Assembly (NCBI GenBank): GCA_009760855.2
Contig: WPIO01000020.1
Span: 2,857,501-2,921,500, forward strand
From: Cristatella mucedo
Lineage: Eukaryota; Bryozoa; Phylactolaemata; Cristatellidae
Direction of reading: 5' to 3'
DNA: 64,000 bases
Below are positions 11,200-22,749 of this stretch, in pieces. Position 1 is the first letter of the stretch; each line of letters opens with the position of its first letter. The translations under genes were made by a program, and so were the position numbers. Below the pieces are notes generated by a model, which saw only the letters and a list, made by a program, of their open reading frames with translations, was not told where the DNA came from and made no database searches.

Positions 11200-12162
11200 T
11201 TTATCTTTGTCTTTAACTCCACAAAGCCATATTGACTATGTGGGTGTTTCGCAGGAGAGTTTTATATGGCACACTCTCAGCCTAAGCGGCTTTCGGTACG
11301 CATTCGGTAGCCAACAGACTTCATCTCACACAACAAAGAGAAAGTGGCAAGCATAGCAGTCAGGGGAGCAGTTGAGGTAGTGAGTAGCATGGAAGTAGCA
11401 GCTCAGGACCGCTGAAAGGGATGAGCCTTAGTCGGCAGCAGGAGAATAGCTGTCGTTGCATAAGAATTGTGGAAGCAAGTTCCACAGTCTGGGGCCTGCA
11501 GAGCTAAAGCTTCTGTCGCCAACGGTCTTTAAGTGGAGGAATGGAACAGCTAATTTCTTGTTCACACAGGACCTGAGGGCATGAGGAGGCTAAAACTGGC
11601 GCAGCAGCTCACCTAGGTATGGAGGAGCCAAGCCGTGGCGAGCCTTGTGGGTCAGCGTAAGAACTTTGCTCTGAATCCCTCGATCAAGCGGCAGCCATCC
11701 TAGCAATTTTAGCAAAGCAGACACGTGGTTAAACCTCTGGAACTTGAAGACTAGTCTTCCAGCCATATTCATAGCTATTTGCAGTTGCCTAGTTGCTTTT
11801 TTTTCGGTAGCCCAGCTAAAGGAGAATTACAATAATCAAACCGAGACAGAACTAAGGAGCTAGTTGCATTTTTCGCAATCCACCGTAGAGGACAGGTCCG
11901 TATTTTAGATAGGGATCGGACTTGATGGCTAGCTGCAGAATCAGTCTTCTGAATGAAGCTTTTGAAATTTATGCAGGTGTTGAAAACGACACCTAAATTT
12001 CGAACACGTGATCACGATCGTACAACAGCATCACCTATTAGAAGAGCAAAGCCTTTTAATCCAGCCACACGCTTAGCGTGTCCTAAAAGCAGCAGTTTGT
12101 TTTTCTCGTCATTTAGCTTCAACAAGTTTTCCGACACCCATGTTCGAATGTCGACAAGGCAA
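11200..12162 (-). mobile_element. LINE-A copy, 3' part (split by LINE-B)
   Basis: On the minus strand it encodes the reverse-transcriptase thumb and C-terminus (MNMAGRLVFKFQRFNHVSALL, 11710-11772). The same in-frame TAG as in the copy at 8945 follows LLRQF (about 11587). The sequence stops at 12162 within the frame and continues at 13153, with LINE-B between. Confidence 0.85.
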
Positions 12163-13152
12163 ACAAATTTTCTAAAACTTAACGATGATAAAACTAACTT
12201 ACTAGTTATGGGAAAACCCAGTGTGATCCAGAGATTTGAAAGGCTGACTCTCAAAATTGGCTCTGCCAGCATATCTCCTGTCAAATCAGCTCGGAATCTA
12301 GTTGTCATATTCCAAAGCGACCTCTCGTTAGATGACCATATCAGCTCCACAGTCAAATCCGCCTATTTTCAGCTTCATAACGTTGCTAAAATTCGGGCTT
12401 GTGTAGATAAAGATACCACGTCCAAGTTAGTTCATGCATTCGTGACATCTCGTCTCGACTTCTGCAACTCACTGCTTACTGGCCTACCAGTATGTGCGAT
12501 CAGGCGATTGCAGCTGGTGCAAAACTCGGCAGCTAGACTTGTCTGTCGTGAGCGTCGCAGTTGCCACATTACTCCACTTCTCGCCGACCTGCACTGGCTA
12601 CCAGTCAAGCAACGGATTGACTTCAAGGTTTTGTCGCTCACTTTTAGGTCCCTTCATTCTATGGCTCCAGCCTGTCTGTTAGATATACTACCCCATCAGG
12701 CCAAGCATCGTACCACCAGCTTTTCGGAATCCAACAGTCTGGAAATACCTCGTACAAACCTTAAATCCTTTGGAGACCGTGCATTTAGTTCATATGCTCC
12801 CAAAGCCTGGAACTCCCTCCCGACCTGCGTCAGAACATCACCTGACCTGACCACATTTAAAAGGAACCTAAAAACACACCTATTTAGGACAGAATTTAGT
12901 GGGTCCCTGTGATTTGACCTTCACGTGCTTATGCGTGCTGACACTGTGCATGCTGCCACTAACCACATTTGCATGCTGACCCTGTGCATGTCACCCCTAA
13001 CCATATTATTCATCTCGTTTGTTTTTCAAGCATGATTTTACTTACCATTCAATTGCATTTCACTTTACAGCAAATGTAAAGCGCCTAGAGAGAGATTGAG
13101 TTCTCTGAGGGCGCTTTATCAAGTGAATTATTATTATTATTATTATTATTAA
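12163..13152 (+). mobile_element. LINE-B copy, 5' truncated, nested in LINE-A
   Basis: One open frame (11953-12912 as read; the LINE-B part starts near 12163) encodes the C-terminal part of the reverse transcriptase. It starts at [18 protein letters not shown], then has SAARLVCRERRS (about 12529-12564), HWLPVKQRIDFKVLSLTFRS and AFSSYAPKAWNSLPT. After the stop at 12910 comes a 240-bp 3' untranslated part with two GCATGCTGAC-type repeats (12930-13005), the terminal hairpin (about 13078-13120) and a TTATTA tail. This is the best reference for the 3' half of LINE-B. The bases on either side of it, GGCAA and GCATTC, join to the uninterrupted LINE-A sequence. Confidence 0.9.
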
Positions 13153-13270
13153 GCATTCAGTTTCTTAGTTGCTGCAGCAGATTCCGACGGTTTCAATGAC
13201 GAATACAGCTGAGTATCGTCAGCATAAAAGTGATATCCTATTCCATGGGCCTTAGTCACTTTTCCTAGAC
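13153..13270 (-). mobile_element. LINE-A copy, 5' part (split by LINE-B)
   Basis: On the minus strand it encodes [20 protein letters not shown], which contains the intact catalytic YADD (about 13215-13227). It joins to the fragment ending at 12162 once LINE-B is removed. Confidence 0.85.
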
Positions 13271-13855
13271 GATGCTGGAACTTGGAATGACGTAGGTGCA
13301 TGCACAGCTGTACCGATAGTGAAACTTTTGACGTTGAAGTAGGTCTGCTCGGTTTCTCGGTTCCGGTCAAGTGCAGGTATGTCCGCTGTGAGCACCATGT
13401 TTTATTACGGAAGGATTATCCAGAGCCAAGCTCAGTTAAGAGGAGTTATTCAATGACACAAGGAGGATAAAACTGGTTGCAGCAGTTCGGCAACCTGTTG
13501 TGACGGTGGTCACTGACGGCTGTGACCGAAGCTGAAAGCGATTTCTAGACCACTCGTGTATGTGAGGTGAGGGCTCAATCGGCTTAATATTTCAACGTTT
13601 TTTGAGTGGCGATGAGAAGACCGAGATGCCGAGGAGCTTGTGGTAAGGGAGCACACTAGAGGGGCAATAGGTGGTCCAATTAGTAGGCCTACCGCTCGTT
13701 AGTAAAGTGGACTTCAAGCCGGACTGAGCTATTAATGATCTATTTTATGCTTGATCGGAAGCCACTAAAGCTCTGGCAGACAGAGGTGTGATATGGCAGC
13801 TGCACCTTTGACAGTAGACCAGGCGAGCTGCTGAGTTTCACACAGGAAGTCCTTC

Positions 13856-13857
<2 letters not shown>
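13271..13857. other. no gene recognised
   Basis: Mixed-composition sequence with no recognisable domain or repeat. Confidence 0.4.

Positions 13858-13891
<34 letters not shown>
13858..13891. repeat. (TA)n microsatellite
   Basis: About 16 TA units followed by AATAACAATAATAA, at the 3' end of a minus-strand LINE-B. Confidence 0.9.
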
Positions 13892-13893
<2 letters not shown>

Positions 13894-14416
13894 ACAATAA
13901 TAACACATTTGTTATATCGCCCTCAAATAAGTAAGTCTCTTTCTATACACTTGACATCTGCTGCAAAGGAAGTGCGATGGAATGGTTACTAGCAGCATGC
14001 TCAATGACGACAAGCCTAATATGTTTAGGGATGACTTACACAGCGTCAGCATTAAAATATTGTTTGTGGCAGCTTGCACAGTGTCAGCACGCATAAGCAC
14101 ACAAAGGTCGAAGCACATGGACGCACTAAATGCTGTGACAAATAGATGCGTTTTTATTTTATTTGTCAATGTGGACAAGTCAGGAGATGTTGTCACGCCA
14201 GTCGGAAGTAAATTCCATACTTTGGGAGTATACGAACTAAAGGCACGGTCTCTATATGATTTGAGGTTCGTACGACGTACAGGTAAATGATTGAATTCCG
14301 AAAATTGGGTGGTGCAATGCTTAGTCTGGTGGGGGAGTAGAACTGATAGGTAGGCTGGAGCCAATGAATGGAGGGACGTAAACGTGAGCTACAGAACCAT
14401 GACGTCGATGCCGGGT

Positions 14417-14555
14417 TAATAATTCATTTATATAGCGCCCCAAGGGAACTTAATCTCTATTCAGGCGCTTCACATATGCCTCGGGGCATGAGCCCACGAC
14501 CTCAGTCAGACCCTGGTCGGGGCGAGCACCTTAACCGCTAGACCAAACCAGCTCG
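14417..14555 (-). repeat. SINE-1 copy inserted in LINE-B
   Basis: Minus-strand copy. The head CGAGCTGGTTTGGTCTAGCG contains the A-box-like part, followed by a B-box-like region (GGGCTCATGCCCC) and the tail GAAGCGCCTGAATAGAGATT. It is one of the best-preserved copies. Confidence 0.9.
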
Positions 14556-14733
14556 TTGACTTGGAGCCACTGCATGTCGGCGAGACCACGTGGTAGGCGA
14601 TGTGGCAACTTCGCCGCTCACGACAGACAAGCCGAACGGCAGAATTTTGCGCCAGCTGCAATCGCCTGATTTCACAGGCCGGTAGACCAGCAAGCAGTGA
14701 GTTCCAGAAGTCGAGAGGGGATGTAACGAATGG

Positions 14734-14880
14734 TTGCCGAGCTGGTTTGGCCCAGACGTTAAGGTGCTCTTCCCGACCAAGGTCCTGAGGTCATGGGTTC
14801 GAGCCCTGTGGAATATGTGCAGCGCCTGTATAGAGATTAAGTTCTCTTCGGGCGCTATATAAATGAATTATATATTTATA
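14734..14880 (+). repeat. SINE-1 copy inserted in LINE-B
   Basis: The head is GCCGAGCTGGTTTGGCCCAG. The B box, GGGTTCGAGCCCT (14797-14809), fits the polymerase III consensus GGTTCGANNCC. The tail has GCGCCTGTATAGAGATTAAG and ends ATGAATTATATATTTATA. Confidence 0.9.
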
Positions 14881-15200
14881 TTTTGGAACAATTTAATGTT
14901 GTATGTCTGTCTAAGGTGAGAAGGAATAGTGAAGAGAAGTGAGAACTGAGCAAAGATTCGTTGGACACACCGTAATTTGGAAGCTCCTCGGATGATTTTT
15001 GCCCGGTGAAATCAATGCTCTGAAGAATTCTGTCAATACGATATGACTTGAGCCACCATTGAAGTGCAGTGCTGTGATGCCCAAGTGAGACGACAGGTGC
15101 TTAAGACGTACTGGGAGTCAATAGTCTCAAGCACTGCCGAAAGATGCAGAAAAACAAGGAGAGACTATTGTTAATTAAATATTCGTGAGAACGTCATTCT

Positions 15201-16094
15201 ACGCACGCAGCATATTAAACCACGGCGAGTGGTAAGTCGCTCAGCAGGTATTTATTCCACCACCAACTGCCAGCTAGAATTGGTTTCCGAATTTATTTCA
15301 TGATTTATCGGACATAAATTGAGCCTAGAGACATCGAGTTTCTATAGCAACTGTTGGTCAACAGAATAGTACCCTGGAAACCCTGGAATATAGCAAACCA
15401 TTGCGTTCTCCAAAATATCTCCCATATTTCTGAAACCAGTGCAAATTAATTCAATTCAGCTCGGCTAGCCCTCATTGATCTGATATCAAACCACAGCTAC
15501 TTCATGATTTCTGAAAACCTGTTGTGGGTCGTTATTTGCTTGCAGAACGGCTATCCTTAACTTGCGAATGAGAATTCCAAAAAACTGTTGTTTCACAGTT
15601 GGCTTAGCGAGCTAAAGTCACTGCTATAGAAGCTTTAAACTACTCAAAAAATGCAGCCTGTGCATTATTGTTAAGTTGCTAACGTGCTTCTGTTTCGGTG
15701 TAATGCTTCGCGTGACGCCACAAAGAATAGTTTAATAGGAGATGAAACGCGATCGATAAACTATCCTCCTTTATGTAATTCCGAGCATACGATGTCGAAC
15801 CCGATTGGCTCTTTAAAATTTTTTTTTCTGGGCTATCCCACAAGTGCTTTCCTTTCCAACGCTAGCGCTACGCCATACCAGCCAAGCCCATTTCACTTCT
15901 GCGTAACTGTCCTAACTGTCCTGAGTTTGAGCGGTCGCACGTTATTGGCTCCAGTTGGCCTAATCGTCTTCTTCGGTATCCATGAGCCCAAATCTCCACT
16001 CTCGCTTGAGTCGGTACTGCTCTTGTTGCGATTATTAAAAATAAGGCACACTTATGAATTATTGGATATGTCAAAGTCGTCGTTGATACCCAAT
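15201..16094. other. no gene recognised
   Basis: A + strand open frame of 137 codons (15684-16097) has no recognisable domain. It runs into a SINE, so I do not call it a gene. Confidence 0.4.
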
Positions 16095-16242
16095 TAATCC
16101 AGATCTAGCTGCTTGAGCGGTTAAGGTGCTCGACCCATCCCAGGTCTGGCTGAGGTCGTGGGCTCAAACCCCGAAGCATATATGAAGCGCCTGAATAGAG
16201 ATTAAGTCCTCTTGGGGCACTATACAAATGAATTATATTTTA
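16095..16242 (+). repeat. SINE-1 copy
   Basis: The A-box area is GAGCGGTTAAGGTGCTCG, the B-box area is GGGCTCAAACCCC, and the tail is GAAGCGCCTGAATAGAGATT...ATGAATTATATTTTA. The extreme 5' end is diverged. Confidence 0.85.
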
Positions 16243-16539
16243 GTTAAATAAACGGCATCGTGCGTGATCTGTCAGCTCACGATGGTCGAAGATATCTTTT
16301 ATTCGCCGCTACAGAATTATTACGGCCAGGAGCCAATGATGTTATAATCTATGGTGTGGCGCACCATAGCAGAAGCCGTATAACGCAGTAAGTTGTGCTC
16401 CAGCATTTGAAACGACTTCAACTTAAAGCTTTGAGCCGGGCCTAAGATTTGCCCTCGGCTTTGAGCCAGTTGGCATTTGAGTGGTGCTCTGGGCACGGGT
16501 GAGTTTTTGTAAGTCATAGTCAGTCAGGTGTTCTCATTT

Positions 16540-17960
16540 TTTGACATTCTAGAGAACGGACTCGATCCAACGTAAGTCTTTAGACTCACGTGTGTGGCAA
16601 TGCTCTAGATCTCGTGATCACATAGTGTGTCAGCCCCACAGGCCTTGCTTTGTTCCCCGTGACCAACACAGATCATTACTCAATCTATTTTACTTCTCCT
16701 GCTCCGTCTTATTTGCAGGGTAGCATCGATTTATAGCAGCGATACAACTTAAAAACTTGAGAGAGGACCCCGAGAATTTGTTTAAGCTGCCTGTGGTGCA
16801 GGTCATTTTGATCTGCACTCCGACGCTGACGACAGCCTCTATACTCTTATTAATCCAGTAAACTCGAGATTTGTTAGTGCTCTAGACGACCTTGCTCCTC
16901 TAAATTCTGTCCTTGCACAAAAGCGTGGAAATTTCTTTCAATTTCTTATAAGCCCTGAAGCTTAAAAGGCCATGGCTTCTTCATGGCTTTTTCATCGGAA
17001 ACTAAAGTCCTGCCAGTTAGACCCACAAGAAATGAATAAGGCTGTGACTAAATTGCTTTTGAACTCTGAGAGGCTCACTCCGCAAATTTTAACGGTTTAA
17101 CAGATAGGTTTTCCGCATTTTTTGTGAACAATTTCACATATTCGTGCCTTCATTGATCAAACTCGGACGAAAGTGAATGCCGAGTCGCAAACGGTGATCT
17201 TCCTTCACGAATTTATAGAGGTCTCCATTTACCTGCTGAGTACCTTAATAAAAAAAATTGCAAAAGAGCTCGTCTTTTTAAGACTCTATACCCGGCCCTC
17301 TCAGATATTTACTAGCAGTAAATTTGATCAAGCCACAACTCTAGTTTTTAATGCTTCCGTAGATAGCTGGGTTATTAGAAAGTCCTCACAATCGTTCGAA
17401 AAATAATCGAACAATCTTTATTAAATGCAGCAGTCATAGAAAACTTGGCCTTCTTCTTTTCAAAACTTGGCCTCCTTCGTTTCAGTGCACGATTCTCCCA
17501 AAGATTGTTGCCAAGCAGCTTGTAGAGGACAAAGTAAAAAATAAATTGTTGGATAATTTACATTCGGTATTCAGGCGATGCCACTCCACTGCAACAGCTC
17601 TCCGCTGTAAGACCAACAATATCCAAAGTAGCAACGATAACTAAAATGTTATTACAGCGACCGAAGTAATCTATTAGCTTCGTTCGATACTATCGTTCGC
17701 GATTTCCTTCTCGAAAGATCGAGAACAATTACTGCAGGCAGACATGACACTGGCGAGGTTCAAGTCGTACTAGTCCCATCGTGCTTAATCCGCGTTGTGT
17801 GGTTTGTGAAAGGTCCGTTCTTGGTCTTTTGATTTTGCTGCTCTCCATTTATTCTGAGCATGTGGGAAAGGTTATCCAGGCCCGTGGGATGGGCTACCGG
17901 CCCGACGCTTACTGTTGCCAGCTCTATTAGTCATTTCAACCGCTAAAATCTGCTACCACG
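16540..17960 (+). mobile_element. old L2/CR1-type LINE copy, degraded
   Basis: Only fragments are readable. An endonuclease end like CGNALDLVIT...DHYSIYFTSP (about 16595-16705) corresponds to GGHILDLVITKD...SDHCLVSF in the copy at 35440. The spacer matches 36420-36520 (HSDADDSLYTLINPV-type, about 16815-16860). A damaged motif A (SFDTIVRDFLLERSRT, about 17680-17730) and a region near 17800-17920 match the VPQGSVLGP to GKVI...GMGY segment in several frames. It is far older than the other LINE copies. Confidence 0.65.
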
Positions 17961-19033
17961 ATTGTCGGTATTTGTCGCGCGTAAGGCAGGCACTGCCGAT
18001 ACGAAAGCTGTGTTTGAAACGATGCTATGTCCGGAAGTGGCAGCCGCTTCACCCCGTTTAGACATTTGGTGCCTTGAGCGAGGGATTATAGCTGAGGACT
18101 TTTACCAGTCACTTTGCGTCATGCTTTGTCGCCAGTGAACTGATTCGCAAACGCAAAACCTTAAACACGGATATCGTTATTCGCGCTATTGAGTTGCATG
18201 CTCACCTCAATATTTAGTCTCTGAACGATAAAGCAGCTGCCTGCAGTGCCGAACTTAAGGTCCGAAATCTCCAGCTGAAATTCTATATATTTCGATACCA
18301 TGCTGAATCAAAGTTTACCAAATTGATGAAGAGTATTTTGTTAACCCACGCAAATTATTCAAATTAGCTCAGACCACAAATTTTGCAAAGCATAATTGGT
18401 GACCGAGCAGAATATATTAGCATTTAAAAGTTCTTCTCTGGGGAGAATACATACCCTAAACGCCGAGGTACGCTGACGTCTACAGACAAACTTAGAAATA
18501 AATTAGGTTCCGGGTTACGAACCTAACCGATCTTGGACTGAGTTGGTAACCAGGTTGTTAATAACCCGGATTGTGACTTCCCATAAGACACACGGGGAAT
18601 GTCTCAATAAATATTGGAGCCCGGATAAAAATTTCAAAAAATCCCGCTTAAATTTAAAATAGAGAAGAAATCTCAGATTTATATAACTTTCAAACTATTG
18701 GACATAAATTGAAAGAAGCATTAATAACTATGGAAGGATTTCTATTACGCACATTAAATTTATAATTATTTTGAAACAATAACAAACAGCTAAAAACTAA
18801 TTTAAAGCACGAAGACAACACACACAAAACAAAGGAAAACAACAGAAATGTGTTCGGTCAAGACTTTCACTCAAAAGCGAATGGTCGAAAAGAATTTTTC
18901 TGGAATACAATGTTGGTTTCGGTCGGATGGAATGGCCAGCCTTGATGACTTTGCTGTACAGCGTTCGTAACCTTGGAGAAGAATCTTGATTATTCATTCG
19001 TGTGGTAATTCCACTTCCAAAGTTGTCTCTACT
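17961..19033. other. no gene recognised
   Basis: No domain or repeat recognised. The sequence is AT-rich between 18500 and 18800. Confidence 0.4.
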
Positions 19034-19176
19034 TGCCGAGCTGGTTTGATTCAGCGGTTAAGGTGCTCGCCCCAACCAAGGTCTGGCTGAGATCGTGGGC
19101 TCGAGCCCCAAGGCATATGTGAAGCGCCTGAATAGAAATTAAGTTCTTGTAGGGCACTATACAAATGAATTATATA
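19034..19176 (+). repeat. SINE-1 copy
   Basis: The copy is well preserved. The head is GCCGAGCTGGTTTGATTCAG, the B-box area is GGGCTCGAGCCCC (19098-19110), and the tail GAAGCGCCTGAATAGAAATT continues to ATGAATTATATATG. Confidence 0.9.
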
Positions 19177-20554
19177 TGCTTATGGTTCTAGAAGCACAGG
19201 TTTTCTTCACTCATTGCAAAGTTTTTAGTCTGCCCTAATTTAACCATTGCGATTTATGGGAACCTTGTTAAAAAATGTAGAGGCTAAATTTAATGATAAA
19301 CAGATTTGAATGAATTGTTTTGCCTTTCGGAGCTTCCTTTATAAATCTGTGACAGCTGATCCATTTAAAGACTTTATTAAGGCCGAATGCTGATTAAGCT
19401 TTGTCAAGCCAACTCGGTTGGGTTTGTAACCCTTAACCCGGTTCTTAATCCAAGTCATCTTTTCGTCAACCTAATGTTTGTAGCCCGAATTATTTGTTAG
19501 CCGAGGTGTTTGTAATCCGAAACCCCAGTCTGTCTGTCGTAAATGTCAGTGTTAATCAACAGTCTGCTGAGAGTAATGCTGAGGCTGCTATGAAGCAGAA
19601 TCTTCAGTCTGCTAATGAGGGCAGCAGAATGAATTTGCTGTGGTAATATTTAAAATTTCAAGGACCATAAAGTGACCAATGTATCAGAGGTGCAGGCCAC
19701 AGACGATGCCGTTTGTATGCGTTCACTTGCGTGGGTGCCTTTTGCTGATGGTGTCTGCACTGCGATTGATGAGGCTGCGGCCACTCTAGGTAAGTGCCTG
19801 ACGAGGACCTTTGTTCGTACGACGACGAGTAATGCAGTGGTGTATAAATGAATGGCACGCCTCTGCTTTACGCTGACGATGACAGGACCGCTTGTCTGCG
19901 AGTCCCCTTCGAGTTTTTGTCTACTTGATGATGCTGCTTGCCCTTCAGCTGCAGTAGTTACCCAGAGCTATGAGCCAGACGATGAACCGCTTTTGGGAAT
20001 ATCATTGTGGCAGAAATGCTATTAGTTACATTCCGCAGCTTTACGATGACGGAAATGACTTATTTATGTTTCGAGTTGTTAGGCGTCGGCGACGACTCCT
20101 CCTTTTTCCGGCTTGAATAAGCTTATTCTTTTTCGCATCATAACATCTATTTGCGTTCTTTTACTGTGATTCCATTGATTTTGAAACTTGTTAAATGCAA
20201 TGCTGTGACCTTCATGCAAAGGCGGAAAGCTCAACTTGGTACGTTTACGATTAGGAAGCCATTTCTGTATCGATGTGTGATAAAGCCAATTAATAAGACT
20301 TTTTGTTACGATCAGCATTAACTTAACAGTTCCCTGCATTTTGAAATTCTGCCAGTGGCTGTGTGTGTCCTAGGAGTCATTTGGACACACGATGTTGTCG
20401 TAGCACCCTGAAAACTATCCAACTGAATGACAGACAAGACTAAAATGAAAGTAATGAATATACATAATTCGAAATCCCCATCATTCGCACATCTGTACAG
20501 AGCACTCGTCCTTGAGATGCCTGTGCTGGAGTCGTTCTAATTTGAAATCGTTCA
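19177..20554. other. no gene recognised
   Basis: Only short open frames with no known domain are present. Confidence 0.4.
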
Positions 20555-21690
20555 TGTGTCAATTAAGATAGAGCTGCTGCTGAAGAGGCTCACTTCTCTC
20601 CACCCAGAAGGATCCTTGAATTCTATGCAACAGTTGACTGAGAGCTAGTGGTGGTTGGCAGGAAGTGGTTGATGCGGCAACTGCAAAGCTCACAACAGAC
20701 AAGCCTAGCAGCAGGGTTTTGCACCAACTATGAGCGCCTGATTGCGCGGGCATGTAGACCAGCAAGCAGTGAGCTACAAAAGTCGATGGCGGATGTCACA
20801 ATTACATGGACCAAATTTAGATGTGGTATCTCTGTCTATGCAAGTTCGAATTTTGGCAATGTTACATTGCTGCTGGAGGCGGACTTGACAGTTGAGCTTT
20901 TGTAATCGTCTTATGTAAGGTCACTTTAAACGTGATACTTTAATTTCGTTCAGAATCCGCAGGAGGTATACTGACAGAGCTAATTTTGAGCTTCAGGTTT
21001 TCCAATTTTTGAACTACACTTGATTTTCCCATAGCTAGTAAGTTGATTTTATGATCATTCAATTTAATAAATTTGCTGCCATCCGTGTGTGGATGGTCAT
21101 AAATACATGCAGCAAGGGAGTTGAGAGAATTAGACATGCTGGAGAGATGTTAGGGATCAAAGCAAATGCACAACTGAGTGTCATCTGCATGGAAGTGAAT
21201 GCCTAGACTCTGCTGGCGATCAAATCAGCAAGTAGAAAAGTATAAACTGTGAAGAGAAGCAGATCGAGGACAGAGCCCTGAGGTACCCGAACTTAAGTGG
21301 TTTCTCGGATGATCTTTGTCCGTTGACATCAATACTCTTAAGATACTACTTAAACCGTGGCAGCGCAGTGCCAGTGATAACCAGGCGAGATGAGCAGCAC
21401 TCTAGAAGAACTTGATAGATAGTATCGAACGCTGCAGAAAAATTAAGCAAAACAAGCAGAGAGACTTTACCTAAGTCAGCATTCCTGAGAAGGTCGTTGT
21501 AAATCCTAAGCAATGCTGACTCTCTGGAGTGACTAGTTCTAAAATCATACTGGAATTTATTTGTTATGTTTGAAGTTTCAGTGTAACAGTACAGCTGGTC
21601 GGCCAACTGGTTCTAGTGTCTTTGTCAGGAGTGGTATAAGGGAAACTGGTCGGAAGCTGCTTATGTTTTCATGGTCTAGTGTTGTTTTCT
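20555..21690 (-). mobile_element. LINE-B copy, degraded
   Basis: On the minus strand, fragments run in family order: TTLDHENISSFRPVSLIPLLTKTL (about 21620-21690), NKFQYDFRTSHSRESALLR (about 21490-21560), motif A LLVLLNFSAAFDTIY (about 21410-21470), FIKLNDHKINLLAMGKSS (about 21010-21080), and a thumb remnant with a CRE-like segment (about 20600-20760). Frames are broken and the 3' untranslated end is missing. Confidence 0.8.
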
Positions 21691-21889
21691 TAATTAGTAG
21701 TAGTATTATTAGTAGTAGTACTAGTAGCATAAGTACTGCATTTTTTACAGAGGCATGGACATTTACTAAGGCTAAGGACATTTTTACAAAATACGCATAG
21801 CAGCAGCAGATCTATGCATCGTGGAAGTAGGACCATGAGTGTAAGGTCAAGAAAGGGCTTAGCTCTGCCTTGAACCAACTTCAATTCTT

Positions 21890-22140
21890 TTGAAGACCAT
21901 GCCATTAGTCCATATGCTCCTAATTTCCTGGAACTCACTCCTGACTGACGTCAGGATATTCCCCGACTTGACGGCACTAAAATAGCTCCAAACGCTCCTG
22001 TTTTTCTCTGAATCTGAATTTTCCAGGTTCTTGTGAATTATCCTATGTGTGCTCATGCGTGCTGACACTGTGTCTGATATTATTAACCATTTTGACACTT
22101 TGACAATTTGCAAGTTATCCTTGACCACTTTATGCTTGTC
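21890..22140 (+). mobile_element. LINE-B C-terminus and 3' end, degraded
   Basis: Fragments match HAISPYAPNFLELTPD- and TALK-type residues of the LINE-B C-terminus (about 21895-21990), followed by GTGCTCATGCGTGCTGACAC from the 3' untranslated part (about 22047-22066). The terminal hairpin is absent. Confidence 0.65.
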
Positions 22141-22749
22141 AGCAGGTTAGCCTGGACCTTGACAGCAAGGACGGCATTTAAATCAGAAATGACATTACGA
22201 CCGATATTAGGCGCCGATCGTCGTTGGCGTTGTCATGACCAAGCTCAAGAATGCCAGGCTTCAGGGGTTCCAAAGTTTTGCAAATCATCTGGCTTTGACA
22301 ATGAAAACCCTCAGACCTTTAATTTAATTTAATTAAAATCCAACAAAGATCACTTTGACCAATCACAACGGCTGCGTTAGATCGTAGCAGTAGAGCACAT
22401 ATCAATATAAAAAGGCTGCATTAGTTACATTATTATTGAATAATACTAATAATAAAAACAACTTGTTAGGTCCGCCTGACTTGCCCAGCTCTCTTCCGGC
22501 TAAGAACAAGGGACCCACTTTTGGGTACAATCAGAAGCTCATCAGCTAGCGTGATCTTACCAAATTACCATTGGCTTTGAACTATATACACATATATATT
22601 CGTGCGTGTGTTTTTTTTAATTGAAGCAACTATAGAATTCATTTTCTACTACGCGAGATTTAAGCTTGGTTAATATCTTTCATTTGATAAAGTATAATCC
22701 ACTGAGTTCCAGCTTCAGAAATGTTGCCACGTTCAGGGCCTGTATATAG
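22141..22749. other. no gene recognised
   Basis: AT-rich sequence without recognisable coding motifs. A short AATAATACTAATAATAA stretch lies near 22437-22455. Confidence 0.4.

Larger units (their letters stand above)
13892..15200 (-). mobile_element. LINE-B copy with two SINE-1 insertions
   Basis: On the minus strand the C-terminal reverse-transcriptase part is readable (MAPAYLSVLLPHQTKHCTTQ, then AFSSYTPKVWNLLPT) at 13912-14364. The upstream thumb (SRLDFWNSLLAG-type) is at about 14590-14730, and older fingers/palm remnants lie at about 14990-15195 (for example the SLLVLTIDS-type segment). Two SINE-1 copies (14417-14555 and 14734-14880) interrupt it, in opposite orientations. Frames are broken. 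Confidence 0.8.

Noticed and set aside
15684-16097. 137-codon open frame upstream of a SINE-1
   Set aside because: No domain, low-complexity composition and an end inside repeat sequence. It is more likely chance.
14417-19176. Functional tRNA genes at the A-box/B-box heads
   Set aside because: The heads are followed by LINE-like tails and recur with the same tails at many sites, so they are SINEs. No cloverleaf with a clear anticodon arm and acceptor stem was seen.
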